Positions 38,991 to 46,825 of a DNA stretch of 47,236 nucleotides are shown here, one piece after another. Within the stretch, counting starts at the first letter, position 1; each line of letters begins with the position of its first letter. The translations under genes were made by a program, and so were the position numbers. Source of the DNA: CAZTXD01 sp964617995 (lineage in GTDB: Bacteria; Actinomycetota; Acidimicrobiia; Spongiisociales; ZC4RG35); contig CAZTXD010000009.1 in the NCBI GenBank assembly GCA_964617995.1, positions 1 to 47,236 on the forward strand. The letters run 5' to 3'. The notes beneath the pieces are model-generated. The model was not told the origin of the DNA, searched no databases, and was given only the letters and a program-made list of their open reading frames with translations.

Positions 38991-39991
38991 TCAGGGACAG
39001 GACACCTGGGCCAGGCCCTGAGCCTTGATGTCGGCCAGCCGGGCGGGGCCGATGCCGTTGATCCGGATCATGTCGTCGACGGAGCTGAAGGGGCGTAGCA
39101 ACACCATCTCGGCCGCCCGGACCTCGCTTATGTGGATGATCTCCACGAGCTCTTCGGTGGGGGCCGTGTTGATGTCGACACAGGGTGGCGGGGGAGGAAC
39201 GATGGGGTCGAGGGAGAGGGCCCGGCCCAGGAACGTCGCCATCTGCGCACGCGTCACGAGCTGATCGGGGCAGAACAGATCGTTGGCCGGAGGGTTGCAT
39301 CCCCGGGTGATGTCGNNNNNNNNNNNNNNNNNNNNNNNNNNNNNNNNNNNNNNNNNNNNNNNNNNNNNNNNNNNNNNNNNNNNNNNNNNNNNNNNNNNNN
39401 NNNNNNNNNNNNNNNCTGATCGGGGCAGAACAGATCGTTGGCCGGAGGGTTGCATCCCCGGGTGATGTCGGCCGCCCCCAGTGCCGCTATCTCCCTCTCG
39501 AACAAGTGACCGGAGCTGTCGGCGAAGTCCGGCCCGCCACCGCTCAGACCCATGGTTCGAACCAGGAACGCAGCCATCTGGCCCCGGGTCACCGCCTCGT
39601 CCGGGCAGAAACGGTCATTCGCGGGCGGGTTGCAGCCCCGGGTGACGCCCGCCCCGGCCAGTCGGCGGATCTCCGCCTCGAAGGTATGCCCATCGATGTC
39701 GTCGAAGTCGCTCTCACCGGGGTCGAGAGGGAAGGCTCTGCCCAGGAATGCCGCCATCTGGCCGCGAGTCACGGGCTCGTCCGGACAGAACCGATCGTTC
39801 GCCGGGGGGTTGCATCCCCGGGTGATGTCGAGAAGGGCGATCGCCTCGATGTACCCCTCGTGGACGCTGCCGTTGTCGTCGGTGAACGTGCCGCCCGGCT
39901 GGGTGGGGTCGCCGAGCGCGGCCGGGGGGACCGTCAGCAGCATCGCCAGGGCCAACGCCGGAAGGGCCAGCAAGCGAGCAATCGCCGACAT
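38991..39991 (-). CDS. Secreted SLH-like repeat protein with ComEA-like helix-hairpin-helix domain (contains gap)
   Basis: From the ATG at 39991 the protein has a signal peptide (MSAIARLLALPALALAMLLT, cut near AALG). At least four cysteine-type SLH-like repeats follow (GCNPPANDRFCPDEPVTRGQ and variants), then a proline-rich linker (PIVPPPPP). It ends with a helix-hairpin-helix unit, VDINTAPTEELVEIIHISEV...INGIGPARLADIKAQGL. The last part resembles ComEA and related DNA-binding domains, so the protein could hold DNA at the cell envelope; HhH pairs can also bind protein. The 100-N gap falls in the repeats, and the reading frame across it is unknown. If the two identical 55-base gap flanks are the same copy, the frame joins correctly with four repeats. 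TACCAT lies 8 bases before the ATG. Confidence 0.75.
39261..39470. repeat. Assembly gap with identical 55-base flanks
   Basis: 39261-39315 and 39416-39470 are identical over exactly 55 bases, on both sides of 100 N. They encode ITRGCNPPANDLFCPDQ in the SLH-like gene. This is what two contigs sharing one assembly k-mer would give, or a real tandem repeat unit. Confidence 0.85.
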
Positions 39992-40089
39992 GTGCCTCGA
40001 TGGTACTCACCCCTCCCTCCCGATGCCTCGGTGGCGAGCTTTCCCAACGGTCGACGCGTCTAGAGCAACGTATTACGCGTCGAAATGGC

Positions 40090-40118
40090 TTGCCATCGAA
40101 CGCGTGTTCGGGTAGGAT
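40090..40118 (+). promoter_or_regulatory. LexA-controlled leaderless promoter
   Basis: TTGCCA (-35, 40090-40095) and TAGGAT (-10, 40113-40118) are 17 bases apart. Between them CGAACGCGTGTTCG (40097-40110) matches the Gram-positive SOS box CGAACRNRYGTTYG in every position. The -10 ends 6 bases before the ATG. Confidence 0.85.
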
Positions 40119-40124
40119 GGAGGC

Positions 40125-41414
40125 ATGTGGGAGGAACCTTTCGACCAGGATTTCGTGGGAGTCCCGGACCGGCCCGGCCTGCTGGACATCCTCGATCACG
40201 TGCCGCCCGGGGCCACGTTGGGCCATGCTCTGGTGAGCGTCGACCGCAGAGAGCTGAACGGCCATGACCTCGTGAAGCTGATGCAGGCACGCCTGCGTCA
40301 GATCTCGATGCTGCAGGCGGAGCTGTACGCCGACATGACCGAGCTGGCTCATTGCCCGCCGGGAACGCCGAACTCCCCGCCCCAGCGCCAGCCGGAGCCC
40401 GAGGAGTTCGCTGCCGACGAGGTCCGGGCGGCACTCACCTGGACGAGGCGGGCTGCCGACTCTCAGCTCTCCCTGGCTCACATCCTGACCGAAAGGCTTC
40501 CGGAGGTCTGGGATGCGCTCCGCAACGGTCACATCGACCTACCCCGGGCCAAGGTGATCGCCTACGGCACTGAGCATCTCGACACCCAGATCGCCCGGGA
40601 AATAGCAGCGCGGATATTGCCGAAGGCGGGCGGGTTGACAACGGGTCAGCTCCGGGCCCGTTTGCGTCGCCTCTGTATCGAAGCCCACCCCGACGACGCC
40701 GCCGAGCGATATCGCCGGGGCGTCAGAGAACGGAGGGTCGAGGGCCGGTCCAACCCCGACGGCACCGCCAACCTGCTCGGGCTCGACCTGCCCGCCGATC
40801 GGGTCGCCGCTATCACCGAGCGCATCACCCTTCTCGCCCGCAGACTCAAGACGGCCACCGAAGCCCGCTCGGTCGACCAGCTGCGCGCCGATGTGTTCAT
40901 GGACCTCCTCGAAGGGCATTCGCCTCGGGACTCTCACCGCGCCCCCGTCGTCGATATCCGGGTCGACCTGCCCACCTTGATGGGGCTGGACGACAACGCC
41001 GGAGAGATCCCCGGTTGGGGACCGGTCATCGCCGACATCGCCCGTCAGGCGGTCGAACGGCAACCCAACGGTGAGTGGAGGGTGGTCGTCACCGACCCCG
41101 ACTCCGGCAACGTGCTCTGGGACGGCACTACCCGCCGCCGCCCCACCGACCTCCAGCGACGATGGGTCGAAGCCCGCCAGCCGACCTGCACCTTCCCTGG
41201 TTGCCGCCACCCCGCCCGGCGATCGGACATGGACCACACCCTCGACGTGAATGACGACGGGCCTACGATCGTGGGCAACCTCGAACCCGCCTGCCGTCAC
41301 GACCACCGCCTCAAGCATGAAGGCGGCTGGAACCTCACCCAGCCGCAGCCGGGAACCTACATATGGACCAGCCCCCACGGCCACACGTATGTGACAGGGC
41401 GCGCTCCCCCCTGA
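40125..41414 (+). CDS. DUF222 / HNH nuclease (13E12-repeat family protein)
   Basis: The 429-residue protein has the DUF222 domain (about 20-300, including LPEVWDALRNGHIDLPRAKVIAYG and LGLDLPADRVAAITERI) and a C-terminal HNH nuclease. The nuclease has CTFPGC, DMDHTLDVNDDGPTIVGNLEPACRHDHRLKHEGGW, with the zinc cysteines and DH/H/KH residues intact. The family is abundant in actinobacteria, and some mycobacterial members belong to the SOS regulon. Here a perfect LexA box lies in the promoter. A role in DNA damage response or DNA mobility is likely, but its target is unknown. Confidence 0.93.
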   Translation: MWEEPFDQDFVGVPDRPGLLDILDHVPPGATLGHALVSVDRRELNGHDLVKLMQARLRQISMLQAELYADMTELAHCPPGTPNSPPQRQPEPEEFAADEVRAALTWTRRAADSQLSLAHILTERLPEVWDALRNGHIDLPRAKVIAYGTEHLDTQIAREIAARILPKAGGLTTGQLRARLRRLCIEAHPDDAAERYRRGVRERRVEGRSNPDGTANLLGLDLPADRVAAITERITLLARRLKTATEARSVDQLRADVFMDLLEGHSPRDSHRAPVVDIRVDLPTLMGLDDNAGEIPGWGPVIADIARQAVERQPNGEWRVVVTDPDSGNVLWDGTTRRRPTDLQRRWVEARQPTCTFPGCRHPARRSDMDHTLDVNDDGPTIVGNLEPACRHDHRLKHEGGWNLTQPQPGTYIWTSPHGHTYVTGRAPP

Positions 41415-41422
41415 CCGGGGGG
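41406..41422. terminator. GC-rich hairpin between HNH and ArsR-rhodanese genes
   Basis: CCCCCC and GGGGGG pair around TGACC, overlapping the HNH stop codon, between converging genes. There is no T-run. Confidence 0.5.
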
Positions 41423-41428
41423 GAACGC

Positions 41429-42109
41429 CTAGGTCTCGATCGGGCCGCCGGCCCGCACCCACTCGGGAATTCCCTCCGTGAGCCTCTTCGCAGAACGACC
41501 CCTCGAGGCGAGATACCGGATCGCGTCGTCGGCATACACGCAATAGGGGCCCCGGCAGTAAGCGACGATGTCGATAGCGGCGGGCAGCTCCGCCAGGAGG
41601 AGCTCGAGCCGATCGAGCTCGTCGGGGGGCACCGAGATCGCGCCAGGCAGATGCCTGGCGTCGAACTCGGGACGCGGGCGAACATCGACGAGCACGACAT
41701 CACCGCGCCGCAACCGGACGAGCAACTCCTCGCGGCCGATGGTCTCCAGACTCTCTCTTCCATCCAGGTATTCCCGCGCCAGATCGTCGATGGCCTCCAG
41801 ATGATCGGCCGCCACCTTGCGGATGGCCAGCCACACGTCGAGTACATGCTCGGAGGCGAGGCGATAGTGGATGTGTGTCCCCTGCCGGCGGGTGACTACC
41901 AGACCTGCCCGGGCCAGGGTACGGAGATGATGGGACGTGTTGGCCGGTGACTGTGAGATGGCGTTGGCTACCTCCTCCACAGTGCGCTCCCCCTGTGCCA
42001 GGACCTCCACGATCTCGGCCCGCCGCCCGGAGGCGAGCGCCGCGGCGATGGTGGCGAAGCCGTCGAACAGAGCGTCCTTGGCCGGCCGGCGATCGATAGT
42101 GGTGGCCAT
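41429..42109 (-). CDS. ArsR-family regulator fused to a rhodanese domain
   Basis: The 226-residue protein has an ArsR winged helix (about 15-95: LASGRRAEIVEVLAQGERTVEEVANAISQSPANTSHHLRTLARAGLVVTRRQGTHIHYRLA) and a rhodanese domain (about 125-225). The rhodanese has the active-site loop AYCRGPYCVYA and ends RSAKRLTEGIPEWVRAGGPI. Such fusions are sulfane-sulfur or persulfide-responsive regulators in many bacteria. The classical metal-site cysteines of ArsR are not seen, so the rhodanese cysteines may be the sensor. It diverges from the MBL-rhodanese gene. The ATG at 42109 was chosen; TAGCCT lies 8 bases upstream. Confidence 0.9.
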   Translation of the reverse strand: MATTIDRRPAKDALFDGFATIAAALASGRRAEIVEVLAQGERTVEEVANAISQSPANTSHHLRTLARAGLVVTRRQGTHIHYRLASEHVLDVWLAIRKVAADHLEAIDDLAREYLDGRESLETIGREELLVRLRRGDVVLVDVRPRPEFDARHLPGAISVPPDELDRLELLLAELPAAIDIVAYCRGPYCVYADDAIRYLASRGRSAKRLTEGIPEWVRAGGPIET

Positions 42110-42130
42110 GCCTATCGAGGCTACCAGGCT

Positions 42131-42150
42131 ATTCAAACAATCACTTGACT
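42131..42150. promoter_or_regulatory. Candidate operator between the divergent sulfur genes
   Basis: ATTCAA-N8-TTGACT is an inverted repeat with one mismatch, between the ArsR-rhodanese and MBL-rhodanese starts. It resembles the ATTC-N8-GAAT type of sites bound by sulfide-responsive ArsR regulators. Confidence 0.45.
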
Positions 42151-42188
42151 ATCATCGGTGCCGGTCCGGTCTCGGATAGGAGGCACTC

Positions 42189-43532
42189 ATGGAAATCGTC
42201 TCGATAGTGAACGAAGGGCTGGGCAACAGCTCCTATGTCGTGGACCTGGGCGACGGCGGCGCTCTGGTGGTCGACCCCGAGCGGGACCCACGACGCTACC
42301 TCGAAGAGCTGGAGAGGCGCTCGCTCCGCCCCCGCTTCGTGGTAGAGACGCACCTGCACGCCGACTTCGTCTCCGGCGGCGGAGAACTGTTGGGCGCGGG
42401 AGCCGCACTGTGGGCACCGGCGGACTCCGACCTGACGCTCCCTCATCGGCCACTCGTCGACAGTGATGAGCTCGACCTGGGTGGGTTGACCTGGCAGGTC
42501 ATCGCCACCCCCGGCCACACCCCCGAGCACCTCGCCTACCTCCTCCTGGATGGATCGCAGCCCCTGGCGCTGTTCTCGGGAGGGACCCTGATGGCCGGAG
42601 GCGTTGCCCGGACCGACCTCCTCACCCCCGAGCAGACCGAACCTCTCGCCCGCGCCGCCTACCGTTCGATCCGGGAACGGCTGCTCATCCTGCCGGATGA
42701 CCTGCAGGTCTACCCAACCCATGGAGCCGGATCGTTCTGTGCCGTGGGGGCCGGCGGGGAGAGAACCACCACCATCGGCCGGGAAAAGGCATCCAACCCC
42801 CTGCTGGCAGGCGACCCCGACGAGGACACCTTCGTGGAGCGTCTGCTGGGGGGATACGGCACCTATCCCCCCTACTTCCTCGAACTGCGCGAAGTGAACC
42901 GACGAGGACCCGCCGTCTACGGGACCGCGCCTCCGGTGCTCGCTGCCTTGTCGGTGACCGAGGTCGATGCCTCCATCGACGAAGGCGCCGACCTGATCGA
43001 TGTCCGCCCGGTCGAGGCATTCGCGGCCGGACACATCCCCGGCTCCTTGTCCATCCCGTGGCGGGACCAGTTCGCCACCTGGCTCGGATGGCTGATCCCC
43101 CGCACCGCTCAGCTCGTGTTCGTGGTCGGAGACGAGATCGACCGAGCCGATTTGGTGTGGGCGGCCCGCACCATCGGCTATGAGAACATCGTCGGAGAGC
43201 TCGACGGAGGAATGGCGGCGTGGGAGAGCGCCGGGCGACCGATCGAACAGATTCCCATGCTCCATCCCGGTGACGTGGGCGATCGCCGGGTGGTGGATGT
43301 CCGCCAGGCCGATGAGTACGCCGCCGGCCACCTTCGCGAAGCCACCTCGAGGGAGCTGGGCGCACTCGTCGAGCCGGGAACCGACCTCCCCGATGAACCA
43401 TTGCTCATCCACTGCGGACACGGAGAGAGGGCCATGACCGCGGCCAGCGTCCTCCGTCTCAAGGGTCATCACGATGTGGCCGTCTTCCGGGGAAGACCCG
43501 GGGATCTCGGCGACCTCGTGACGGAAACCTGA
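42189..43532 (+). CDS. MBL-fold persulfide dioxygenase-like protein with two rhodanese domains
   Basis: The 447-residue protein has a metallo-beta-lactamase domain (1-240), with H55 and H57 in VETHLHADFVSG and H110 in ATPGHTPEH, like ETHE1-type persulfide dioxygenases. The third iron ligand, the Asp of the usual SGD motif, is glycine here (FSGGTLMAGGVARTDLL). Two rhodanese domains follow: one at about 250-340 without the catalytic Cys (LVFVVGDE), one at about 350-445 with it (LLIHCGHGERA). It should act in sulfide or persulfide detoxification, but the missing ligand makes activity uncertain. AGGAGG lies 5 bases before the ATG. It is followed by an MFS gene. Confidence 0.85.
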   Translation: MEIVSIVNEGLGNSSYVVDLGDGGALVVDPERDPRRYLEELERRSLRPRFVVETHLHADFVSGGGELLGAGAALWAPADSDLTLPHRPLVDSDELDLGGLTWQVIATPGHTPEHLAYLLLDGSQPLALFSGGTLMAGGVARTDLLTPEQTEPLARAAYRSIRERLLILPDDLQVYPTHGAGSFCAVGAGGERTTTIGREKASNPLLAGDPDEDTFVERLLGGYGTYPPYFLELREVNRRGPAVYGTAPPVLAALSVTEVDASIDEGADLIDVRPVEAFAAGHIPGSLSIPWRDQFATWLGWLIPRTAQLVFVVGDEIDRADLVWAARTIGYENIVGELDGGMAAWESAGRPIEQIPMLHPGDVGDRRVVDVRQADEYAAGHLREATSRELGALVEPGTDLPDEPLLIHCGHGERAMTAASVLRLKGHHDVAVFRGRPGDLGDLVTET

Positions 43533-43534
43533 TC

Positions 43535-44797
43535 TTGGGGCCAGCAGGGGGTCGGGAAGTCCGGCTGGGACTGCGGGAGAACCTCCCCCAGTTCCTGTTG
43601 CTGGTAGCGGTCAACGCCCTCGTGGGAGGCATGATCGGCCAGGAGCGGACGGTCGTGCCGCTGTTGGCGGAGACGGAGTTCGGAATCGCCGCCCGAACGG
43701 GGATGCTCTCGTTCATCGCCGTCTTCGGCCTCACCAAGGCTGTAGTCAACTACTTCGCCGGAACGCTCGCCGATCGGTACGGACGCAAGCCCGTCCTCCT
43801 GGCAGGGTGGCTGGTCGGCGTCCCCGTGCCACTCCTACTCATCTGGGCTCCCACCTGGGGCTGGGTCATCTTCGCCAATGTCCTACTGGGGGTGAACCAG
43901 GGGTTGACATGGTCGCTCACCGTCATCATGAAGATCGACCTCGTCGGTCCCCGCCTCCGGGGAACCGCCATGGGACTCAACGAGGCAGCCGGATACGGTG
44001 CGGTGGCAGTGGCGGCCTGGGCCACCGGGGCAATCGCTCACACCTGGGGCCTCCGGCCGGCGCCGTTCCTGATCGGGATCGCCTTCGCCGCGCTCGGCCT
44101 CGGCCTCACGGCGCTGTTTGTCCGAGAGACACGCGATCATGTCACCCGCGAGCACCTCGACGGACAGGCCGACGCCGCTCTCGGGGACGACGACTTGACC
44201 CCCCGTCAGGTGTTCAGCCTGACCACGTGGAGGAATCGGACCCTGTCGTCCGCCAGCCAGGCGGGACTGGTGAACAACCTCAACGAGGGAATGGCATGGG
44301 GGCTGTTCCCCATCCTGTTCGCGACCGGCGGCCTCGACCTCGCCGCCGTCGGCCTCCTCGTGGCCGTCGCCCCCGCCGTCTGGGGTTCAGGTCAACTGCT
44401 CACCGGGGCCCTGTCCGACCGGATCGGGCGAAAACGCCTGATCGCCGGAGGACAGCTCACCGAGGCGGCCGGCCTGTGCGTCATCGCCCTCGGTTCGGGC
44501 ACTTCCACCTGGGCGGCGGGCAGCGTCCTGTTCGGAGCCGGAACCGCCATGGCCTATCCCACTCTCCTCGCCGCCGTCGGTGATGTAGCCAATCCCCGGT
44601 GGCGCGGCACCGCCGTCGGCGTGTATCGCCTGTGGCGGGACGTCGGCTTCGCCGTCGGAGCGATCCTCGCCGGCGTCGTGGCCGACCTGACCAGTCTCCC
44701 GGTCGCCATCCTCGTCGTCGCTGCGGTGACCGCCGCCAGCGGAGTCGACGTCGTCGTCCGAATGCAAGAGACACTTCCCCGCCTCACCCACCGTTGA
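43535..44797 (+). CDS. MFS transporter beside the sulfur genes
   Basis: The 420-residue protein has about 12 hydrophobic segments, motif A GTLADRYGRKPVLLAG at about 77-92 and the matching ALSDRIGRKRLIAGG in the second half. It starts with TTG (43535), 2 bases after the previous stop, so translation is probably coupled to the MBL-rhodanese gene. The operon position suggests transport of a sulfur compound, but the substrate cannot be read from the sequence. A start a little further in is possible. Confidence 0.85.
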   Translation: MGPAGGREVRLGLRENLPQFLLLVAVNALVGGMIGQERTVVPLLAETEFGIAARTGMLSFIAVFGLTKAVVNYFAGTLADRYGRKPVLLAGWLVGVPVPLLLIWAPTWGWVIFANVLLGVNQGLTWSLTVIMKIDLVGPRLRGTAMGLNEAAGYGAVAVAAWATGAIAHTWGLRPAPFLIGIAFAALGLGLTALFVRETRDHVTREHLDGQADAALGDDDLTPRQVFSLTTWRNRTLSSASQAGLVNNLNEGMAWGLFPILFATGGLDLAAVGLLVAVAPAVWGSGQLLTGALSDRIGRKRLIAGGQLTEAAGLCVIALGSGTSTWAAGSVLFGAGTAMAYPTLLAAVGDVANPRWRGTAVGVYRLWRDVGFAVGAILAGVVADLTSLPVAILVVAAVTAASGVDVVVRMQETLPRLTHR

Positions 44798-44816
44798 CGG
44801 CCCGCTCGGGCCGTCA
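44795..44816. terminator. Palindromic bidirectional terminator made of two stop codons
   Basis: TGACGGCCCG-CT-CGGGCCGTCA is a perfect 10-bp inverted repeat. Its two ends are the stop codons (TGA) of the converging MFS and TatD genes. Confidence 0.7.
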
Positions 44817-45590
44817 CTCGAGTAGCGACCGCCAGCTCTCGAGATGGGCGTCCCCCGTGAGCAGACGGTCCAGGTTGGCGCGGACCAGCGAACGCAGATC
44901 CTCCTCGGACAGCCCGCGCAGCTCCGCCAGCTCCTCGACGACGTCGGCGAGATGGGAGGGCCGGCCCCTCTCCCCCGTGACCCATGCCAGACCACCGGGG
45001 TTGTCGGTCTCGGTGAGCAGCGAATCGTCCGGTATCAGCCTCGCCACCTCCCGCACGTGATCTGAGTGCCGCACCTCGACTCCGACCGTGAACATGTAGC
45101 CGGCGTCGATCATCCGGGTCAGAACGTCGAGCGGGCCCGAGTACCAGTGGACGATCACCCTGTCGACCCCCCGCTCCGTCAGCATGCTCAGCGTCTCCTG
45201 CTCGGCTCCCGCCGTGTGCAGGTTGACCAGCTTCCCCAGGTCGACGGCCAGGTCGAGGAGACGGGCAAAAACCCGGCGCTGGGCGTCGTACTGGTCGGCG
45301 TCGGTCACGAACCGATGATCGAGACCGATCTCGCCCACCATGGGGCTGCGTTCCACCAGGTGCTCCACCGCGTCCAAGTCGTCGGCGTGCTGCGGAGCCT
45401 CCTCAGGGTGGATGCCGAACGCCGGGACGACCAGAGAGCAGATACGGGCGATACTCTCCGTCCTCCGGAACGACTCGGGGTCGACCGACACGCTCATCGT
45501 CAGAATCCCGAGGCGCTCGATCTCCTCGAGTACCTCACCGATCTGCTCATCCTCGTACTTGTCGAGATGAACGTGGGCGTCGATCAACAT
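44814..45590 (-). CDS. TatD-family metal-dependent hydrolase
   Basis: The 258-residue TIM-barrel hydrolase has HVHLD at the start, PAFGIHPEE, MVGEIGLDHRF with the metal-binding glutamate, NLHTAG, VHWYSG and LLTETDNPGG with the conserved aspartate. Family members cut DNA 3' to 5' or repair it, but many are uncharacterised. It is somewhat divergent from E. coli TatD. It lies downstream of the winged-helix gene on the same strand (45 bases). Confidence 0.85.
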   Translation of the reverse strand: MLIDAHVHLDKYEDEQIGEVLEEIERLGILTMSVSVDPESFRRTESIARICSLVVPAFGIHPEEAPQHADDLDAVEHLVERSPMVGEIGLDHRFVTDADQYDAQRRVFARLLDLAVDLGKLVNLHTAGAEQETLSMLTERGVDRVIVHWYSGPLDVLTRMIDAGYMFTVGVEVRHSDHVREVARLIPDDSLLTETDNPGGLAWVTGERGRPSHLADVVEELAELRGLSEEDLRSLVRANLDRLLTGDAHLESWRSLLE

Positions 45591-45635
45591 GCGGGAGCCT
45601 CGAAGGCTCGTGTCACGATCGGATCGCGCTGGGCA

Positions 45636-46766
45636 TCAGGAATCGTTCCATCGTATCCCCCAGCGGGTCTGCTCCGGCTCGATGTAGCGCGCCAGCCGTT
45701 CGCCCTCCTCCTCCAGAGGAGTCCGCACCAACGCCGGAACCGACCTGAACGGCGTCAGAGAGAGAACGGCCCGGTCGTCGACGATGTCGACCGACCAGAG
45801 CCCGGCCACGAACCCGTCGACGAGGAACGTGGGCAGGAAGTCACCGTTCTTCTTCACGACGGCCTCCCGATATTCGTCGGGAAGCACCCGATTGCGCAGG
45901 TGATAGCCGATGAGGAGGCTGTCCCAGCGAGACAGGAACCGGACGGGCACCTCTTCGTCGCCGTCCGGCACGACCCGATCCGCCAGGTCGACCAGCGGAC
46001 GGCCGTCGTGATCGACGTAGTGGACCAGGCGATCTTCGATGGTGGCCAGGGCAGCCCGCAGCCGGGTGACCCTTCGCTCCCCCGCCCATTTGGTGATGTC
46101 GTCTTCCGACGCCGGGCCGTACGCCGCGAGGTATCGCTCTACAGCCGCGCCCAAAGCCGCCTCCGTGTCGAGGGATCGTTCGCTTCCCAGCCAAACCCGG
46201 GCGTCGATGTAGCTGGGCCTACCATGCGACTTCCACAGTCCGCTGGGCGGCACGTGGATCAGTCCACCGGCTGCGCTTGCCATCCGGAAACCCGGGTTTC
46301 TCACGCCTCCGGGAACGTGGTCGGCGAGATCGTCGGGGAGCCATTCCGACAGGTGCGGCTCCATCTCGGCGACGGTCCGCGGCTCGGAGCAGAACTCGAG
46401 GAGCAGCCCGTTGAGCTCGGCCAGGTCGACGCCCGCCTTGCGAGCAGTCGATGCCCACGCTCCGACACGGCTCTCGGCCGTCGCCGAGTCGAGAACGTGA
46501 TAGTCGTCGGCGGAGACGAGATGCAGCGTGGTCCGCATGAGTGTCGCCTTCACCACGGTCCGACCTTCGATTGCCTCCTCGAGGTCGATGATCTTCTGTC
46601 CCCGTCGGCGTGACCAGAGTGCCACGTAAGGGGAGTTGGCGTGCTGAGCCTGGAGTCCGGCCAACGAACGAATCGCCTCCGGTACGGTGCCTTCGGCCCG
46701 TTCGGCCAATCCCTGACGGTGGAGGGAGGCCCGGTTGAGCTGCCGGAGTGTGAGCCGGGTGGTCAC
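45636..46766 (-). CDS. Winged-helix DNA-binding protein (HTH_42, YcaQ/AlkX-like)
   Basis: The 376-residue protein matches the HTH_42 family: LRQLNRASLHRQGLAERAEGTVPEAIRSLAGLQAQHANSPYVALWSR at the start, VVKATLMRTTLHLVSADDY, and RFLSRWDSLLIGYHLRNRVLPDEYR near the end. Members such as YcaQ/AlkX of enterobacteria and AlkZ of Streptomyces unhook DNA interstrand crosslinks as glycosylases. The catalytic QxQ/QxD motif of AlkZ-like enzymes corresponds here to LQAQH. A DNA repair role is therefore plausible. TAGTCT lies 7 bases before the GTG at 46766, so a leaderless message is likely. Confidence 0.85.
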   Translation of the reverse strand: MTTRLTLRQLNRASLHRQGLAERAEGTVPEAIRSLAGLQAQHANSPYVALWSRRRGQKIIDLEEAIEGRTVVKATLMRTTLHLVSADDYHVLDSATAESRVGAWASTARKAGVDLAELNGLLLEFCSEPRTVAEMEPHLSEWLPDDLADHVPGGVRNPGFRMASAAGGLIHVPPSGLWKSHGRPSYIDARVWLGSERSLDTEAALGAAVERYLAAYGPASEDDITKWAGERRVTRLRAALATIEDRLVHYVDHDGRPLVDLADRVVPDGDEEVPVRFLSRWDSLLIGYHLRNRVLPDEYREAVVKKNGDFLPTFLVDGFVAGLWSVDIVDDRAVLSLTPFRSVPALVRTPLEEEGERLARYIEPEQTRWGIRWNDS

Positions 46767-46825
46767 GGCGCGGAGACTAGATCCATCTCGTCCTGGAGCG
46801 AATCAGTCCACGGCTCGTGGGGGAC

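Noticed and set aside
39261..39470. CRISPR-like repeat
   Set aside because: Only two copies, coding, in an SLH-like repeat gene and separated by N; no array anywhere in the window.
45066..46613. 515-codon plus-strand frame opposite tatD and the winged-helix gene
   Set aside because: Shadow; spans two recognised genes on the other strand.
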